Positions 59,497 through 64,000 of a stretch of 64,000 nt of DNA are shown in pieces. Each line of letters opens with the position of its first letter. Position 1 is the first letter of the stretch. A model generated the notes under the pieces. The model was not told the DNA's origin and did no database searches. It worked only from the letters and a program-made list of their open reading frames with translations. This DNA is from Sipunculus nudus (lineage: Eukaryota > Annelida > Sipuncula > Golfingiida > Sipunculidae): positions 48,059,327 through 48,123,326 of the forward strand of contig CM049308.1 in NCBI GenBank assembly GCA_026874595.1, given 5' to 3'. Position numbers and translations under genes: made by a program.

Positions 59497-61684
59497 TTAG
59501 CCATCACTCTTTGTCCGTTTGTCCGTCTGTCTTGCCGTCCGTCCGTCTGTCTGTCTGTCCGTTAACCTGGCACAAATCGTAACCACTGGACCTAGAATCT
59601 TGTAACTTTACATTCTCCTTGGAAACTAGAAATTAGGTCTCTGTTACCCATATCCTTTGAGCTATGGGGCCCCAAAATAACCCCAAGAATATTCAAAAAT
59701 TTCATACAAAAACTTTAATATCTCATTAACTACATCACTGATGGTCATGATTTTTTGCATACATATTGATCATGAGAAGTTTCATCAGTTCCTGCAGACT
59801 GGTGGTGCCACCTGTATTTTTCAATTTTTTACGAATTTTTTTCTCTATTTTTGGAACCTTTAAAAATGTGAAAATCTGTTAACAGGGCACATATCGTAAT
59901 GGACCTGGAATCTTTATTCTTGACACACTGAGAAACCTATGAAAAGTCTCTATGGAAACCAGAAATTAGGTCTCTGTTACCCATATCCTTCAAGCTATGG
60001 GGCCCCAAAGTACCCCCCCAGATTAGTCAAAAATTTCATACAAAAACTTCAATATCTCGTTAACTACATCACTGATGGTCATTATTTTTTGCATACATAT
60101 TGATCATGAGATGTTTCATCAGTGTCTGCAGACTGGTGGCGCCACCTGTATTTTTCGATTTTTTACGAATTGTTTTCTCTATTTTTGAGACCTTTATAAA
60201 TGTGAACATCTGTCAACAGGGCACAAATTGTAAAGACTGGATGTGGAATCTTCATTTCTCACACAGTGAGAGACCTATGAAAAGTCTCCATGGAAACCTG
60301 AAATAAGGTCTCTGTTACCCATATCCTTTGAGCAGTGGGTCTCCCAATTACCCCCCAGAATAATGGAAAATTTGATAAAAACAAACTGCAACATCTCAAT
60401 AACTACAACACTGATGGTCATGATTTTTGGCATACATATTGAACAAGAGGTGTTCCATCAGTTCCTGCAGATTCGTGGTGCCACCTATATTTTTTCCAAT
60501 TTTAACAATTTTTTTCCTCTATTTTTGGACCTTTAACAATGTAGTTATTTGTCAACAGGGTACAAATCGTAACGACTGGTTCTAGAATCTTCATTCTTTA
60601 TACACAGGAAGACCCATGAAGAGTCTACATGGAAACCTGAAATAAGGTCTGTGTTACCCATATCCTTTGAGCTATGGCACTCCAAACTACAGCTCAGAAT
60701 AATGGAAAAATTGATACAAAAGCTGAAGTATCTGAACAACTAATGCAGAGATCATCATAATTGTTAGTATGGATATTGATCATGGAGTGTTTCATCAGTT
60801 TCTGCAGACTGGTGGCACCACCTGTATTTGTTCGGGTTTTTTTACGAATTTTTTTCTCTATTTTTGAGACCTTTAAAGATATGAACATCTGTTAACAGGG
60901 CACAAATCATAACAACTGGACCTAGAATCTTCATTCTTGACACACTGGGAGACCCATGAAAAGTCTCCATGGAAACCTAAAATTAGGTCTCTGTTACCCA
61001 TATCCTTCAAGCTATAGGACTCCAAAGTATCCCTCAGAATAATGGACAATTTGATACAAAAGCTGAAGTATCTGAACAACTAATGCAGAGATCACCATGA
61101 TTCTTTGCATGGATATTGATTATGGAGTGTTTCATCAGTTTCTGCAGACTGGTGGCACCGCCTGTATTTGTTCCTTTTTTTTTTACGAATTTTTTTCTCT
61201 TTTTTTGAGACCTTCAAGGATGCTGTCATCTGTTAACGTGGCACAAATTGTAACAACAGGACCTAGAATCTTCATTCTTGTCATGCAAGGAGGCCCATGA
61301 AAAGTGTCTGTGGAAACCTGAAATTAGGTCTCTCTTACCCATATCCTTCAAGCTAAAGGACTCCCAAGTATCCCTCAGAATAATGGAAAATTTGATACAT
61401 GAAGTATCTGAACAACTAATGCAGGGATCACCATGATTCTTTGCATGGATATTGACCATTAAGTGTTTTTATTAGTTTCTGCAGACTGGTGGAACCACCT
61501 GTATTTTTTTTAAAGTTTATGCATTTTTTCTTTCTTTTTGAGATATATAAATACAGTCACAATCTTGGCCTGTTGGTTAATCTGTTTGATGCTTCAGTTG
61601 AATGGGTATATACTACTATTCAGATGATAAAATTTCCTTTGGCAAATCTCTGCCCAGTCAGCTGAGCGTCATGACCCATGGGTC
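59497..61684 (+). repeat. Y-type element expanded into six 340-bp tandem units
   Basis: The unit start (GTTAACAGGGCACAAATCGT or close) recurs at about 59561, 59877, 60209, 60549, 60890 and 61233, each with ACCTAGAATCTTCATTCTT, TCTCTGTTACCCATATCCTT and GCAGACTGGTGGCACCACCT. It ends with CAGCTGAGCGTCATGACCCA/TGGGTC near 61684. Open frames on both strands are repeat translations. Confidence 0.85.
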
Positions 61685-61689
61685 ACTTG

Positions 61690-61935
61690 TTTATGTATAT
61701 AAGCATTTGATAAGCTAAGAGAAAATGGCCCTGCTAAGATGAAAACCTGTAAATTAGAGAAGAATGGTCATCAGCCAAAGAATAACAATAAACATTTATT
61801 TATCAACTGAAATAAAATGCTGTAAAAAATTCAAATGAGCATTTAATAAGCATGTTAAAACAAGCCAATTAGGTAAAATTTGCATTTGCGCTGTGTAATA
61901 AATGAAACTTGTGGCCTGAAATCATTTAGTGTGAT
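61690..61935 (-). repeat. Dispersed repeat family X, inverted copy
   Basis: Its reverse complement has AGGGCCATTTTCTCTTAGCTT and TTTCAGGCCACAAGTTTCAT, matching 56800-56835 and 12160-12180. Confidence 0.65.
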
Positions 61936-62269
61936 GCAGTAAGGGAAAAAATGGGCCTAAGTGTAATATGAAAGGATACATTTCATAAAAAAAGTGTGAA
62001 TTTAACTAAGTTTTCAATTGTTAAATATATGGCCATATGAGCATAAAATTAATACGACAAAAGTGGTACTACTAACAAAGTCTGTGATGACCTAACAGTG
62101 GCATTATTAACAAGATTCACAGTACCTCACGTACAAACTCAAATTAACTAATTAACATCCAGTTACACCAAAAATGACATCTTAAAAAGCGGTGCCCCAT
62201 AGTGATCACTGTGTCAGTCCTTCCATTTGTCAATGACATTTTCTTTGGCATGAGATATCTCAACAAGAA
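61936..62269. other. Unassigned stretch
   Basis: Nothing recognised. Confidence 0.4.
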
Positions 62270-63470
62270 GCTTGATCTTTCTTTATATCACAGGAATCAT
62301 AAGGGCCTATGAGGGCTCCAGGAATATCTGCTAGACTAACATGAACAGTACAGTGATGAGCTGGGCTTATCCTTTATATAGATGTTTACTAGGAACAATC
62401 AGGTCTCATGCTCTTGTTGAATTACAGACCAGTCTCAATTCCTATATGGCCACCAGAACACAATTGCTAATTTTCCTTTTGCATGCATATATGAAAGAGA
62501 ATATGCTTGATCTTTCTCAAATTCACAGAGATGATTGGTCCCCATGAGGGCTTCCGACCTATTGAATTACAGACTTGTCGGAATGCAAATATGGTTGCCA
62601 GAGCACAATCGGAGATTTTCTTTTGCACACATCTCAAAAAGAATTCATTTAAGCTTTATCAAATTTAAAGAGATGATTGATGTCTATGAGGGCTTTGGAC
62701 CTATTGAATTACAGACCTGTCTGAATTCCAATATGGCCACCAGGGAAGAATTGGTGATTTTTCTTTCGCATGCAATATCTGAAAGAGAATATATTTGATC
62801 ATTCTCTCAGATTCACATAGATGATTGGTCCCCATGAGGCCCCAAGCCCAATCGAATAACAGACCTACTGGAAATCCAATATGGCTGCCAGAGCACAATT
62901 TGTGACACATACCCATCCAAAAAACAATAAAACCACTTGTGATTATCAGTGATTTTCTTTTTCACACAGTATCTAAAACATAATACACTTGATCTTTCTC
63001 AAAATCACAGGGATCATTGCTGCCTATGATTTGAGGCCTCCAGTCATATTGAATTACAGACCCGTCCAAAAACCAATAAAGCCACAAAGGCATAATCAAT
63101 GATTTTCTTTTTGTCGCAGTATCTCTAACATAATACATTTGGTCTTTCTCAAATTATCAGGTGCCTAGGAGGAATCCAGCTGTATTATTTTATTTCCTGC
63201 CTAAATCCAGTAAGGCCACCTGAGCTCAATCATTAATTTTCTTCAATAAATATTTTACAGAAAATTGACACCAATGAAGGAATCATTGCTTTCAATTTTT
63301 TACATTCCTGTTAAATCCAATATGGCTGCCAGGCTAAAGTCATTTCTAAATTACATAGTTTTAGATAATGCTCTGATTTTCTAAAAATTGGTCTCTTTTA
63401 GATTATTTGTAGTAATAAATTTCAGACCAATCCAGTATAGCTCCAGGGCTGCCATTTTGAGGAACTGGCA
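62270..63470. repeat. Degenerate tandem repeats, about 143-bp period
   Basis: ATTGAATTACAGAC recurs at about 62419, 62561, 62704, 62853 (altered) and 63047. Each copy is followed by CCAATATGGC.(A/G)CCAG and a TTTTC.TTT.GCA.....TATCT segment. Divergence increases to the right. Confidence 0.8.
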
Positions 63471-64000
63471 ATTGCAGGGCCCTTATTGGAACCTTTATGG
63501 GCCCAAAGTTCCAAGTTACACCATATTTACCTTACAACTATATTTGGTTGTGCATGGAGAGCACATGATATACTTTGTGAAATCCCCCAATACTGCCTTC
63601 AACTAAACCTTTATGTAGCCTACTAATTTACCATTACACAATATAAAAACTGAATGCCTCTTAACATTCTCTTGTGCACACACAATAACAAATACATTTT
63701 CTCTGTGTAAAACCTAAATTAACATCTAAATTATGCCTACTTGAAGTGACCCCAACTTTCAAAACACTACTTTAAGTGTACACAATCTGTGTCCGTACTG
63801 GTTGAGGAAGTATAGACTAAGTAGCAAGAATTTAGAGAACAACTTACAGGTCTCCAAACCTGTGTTAACCCTTTTTTTAGTTCTGTTGCTGCTGGAACCT
63901 GGAGTTAGGAATGACTTGATCACTCTTAAGGTTCCTGTATTTATACTCAGCCCTGCTGACAGGTACCAAATATTCATATTTAATAGAGCAGGATTCACAA
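63471..64000. other. Unassigned right end
   Basis: No exon in a phase that would continue the LRR gene was found with confidence. Confidence 0.4.

Noticed and set aside
63800-63870. Possible further LRR exon with AACAACTTACAG
   Set aside because: The acceptor does not restore the phase-2 codon left by 58808 and the LRR spacing does not continue.

Overview
The window looks like metazoan nuclear DNA. It is AT-rich, gene-poor, full of dispersed repeats, and its genes have short exons with GT/AG borders and very long introns. The repeat style suggests a marine invertebrate, most likely a mollusc or other lophotrochozoan: many copies of elements that open with a TTTTAGCTCAGCTGACT hairpin and close with GACCCATGGGTC, non-autonomous Helitrons, foldback elements and long minisatellites. 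The assignment to a phylum is inference. Nothing bacterial, organellar or CRISPR-like is present.

Region by region. 449-6026 is a nearly intact Ty3/Gypsy LTR retrotransposon with 344-bp LTRs that differ at one base, but its gag-pol is broken, including an internal deletion of the start of reverse transcriptase. Just after it (6029-6160) is a short open segment, followed by AATAAA, that looks like the C-terminal exon of a host gene, possibly a SOCS box. 6370-14585 is a patchwork of AT microsatellite, a foldback element with a perfect 42-bp palindrome, a TIR-bounded element holding a tRNA-like SINE promoter, and an inverted Helitron-end structure.

A single plus-strand gene spans at least 14922-58808. 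I infer six internal exons (14922-15182, 43665-43768, 45693-45857, 46920-47085, 47931-48000, 58697-58808). They join in consistent phase and give a membrane segment, a basic Ser/Pro/Arg stretch, a Cys/His-rich segment and then leucine-rich repeats of exactly 23 residues that run unbroken across three splice junctions. Its first and last exons are not identified and I do not recognise the protein.

The introns of this gene are where the repeats accumulate. Intron 1 (28.5 kb) holds an 18.6-kb array of a 50-bp monomer (about 370 copies) with internal higher-order duplications. The array sits where the head of a dispersed element should be and the monomer resembles that head. The same intron has two Helitron copies and a 54-bp-period array. 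The 10.7-kb intron after exon 5 begins, within about 10 bases of the splice donor, with a 2.6-kb array of a 79-bp monomer. It then carries a 1.4-kb TA-flanked DNA transposon, a pogo/Tigger-like element and a 2-kb Helitron, several of them nested so that empty target sites can be compared. After the last exon seen, 59423-63470 consists of two more tandem-repeat blocks (about 340 bp and 143 bp periods).

I did not find a clear new defence or regulatory system. The most notable items are the gene with the unfamiliar TM/Cys-rich/LRR order, the origin and structure of the giant intronic array, and the Helitron family with both ends and empty sites visible.
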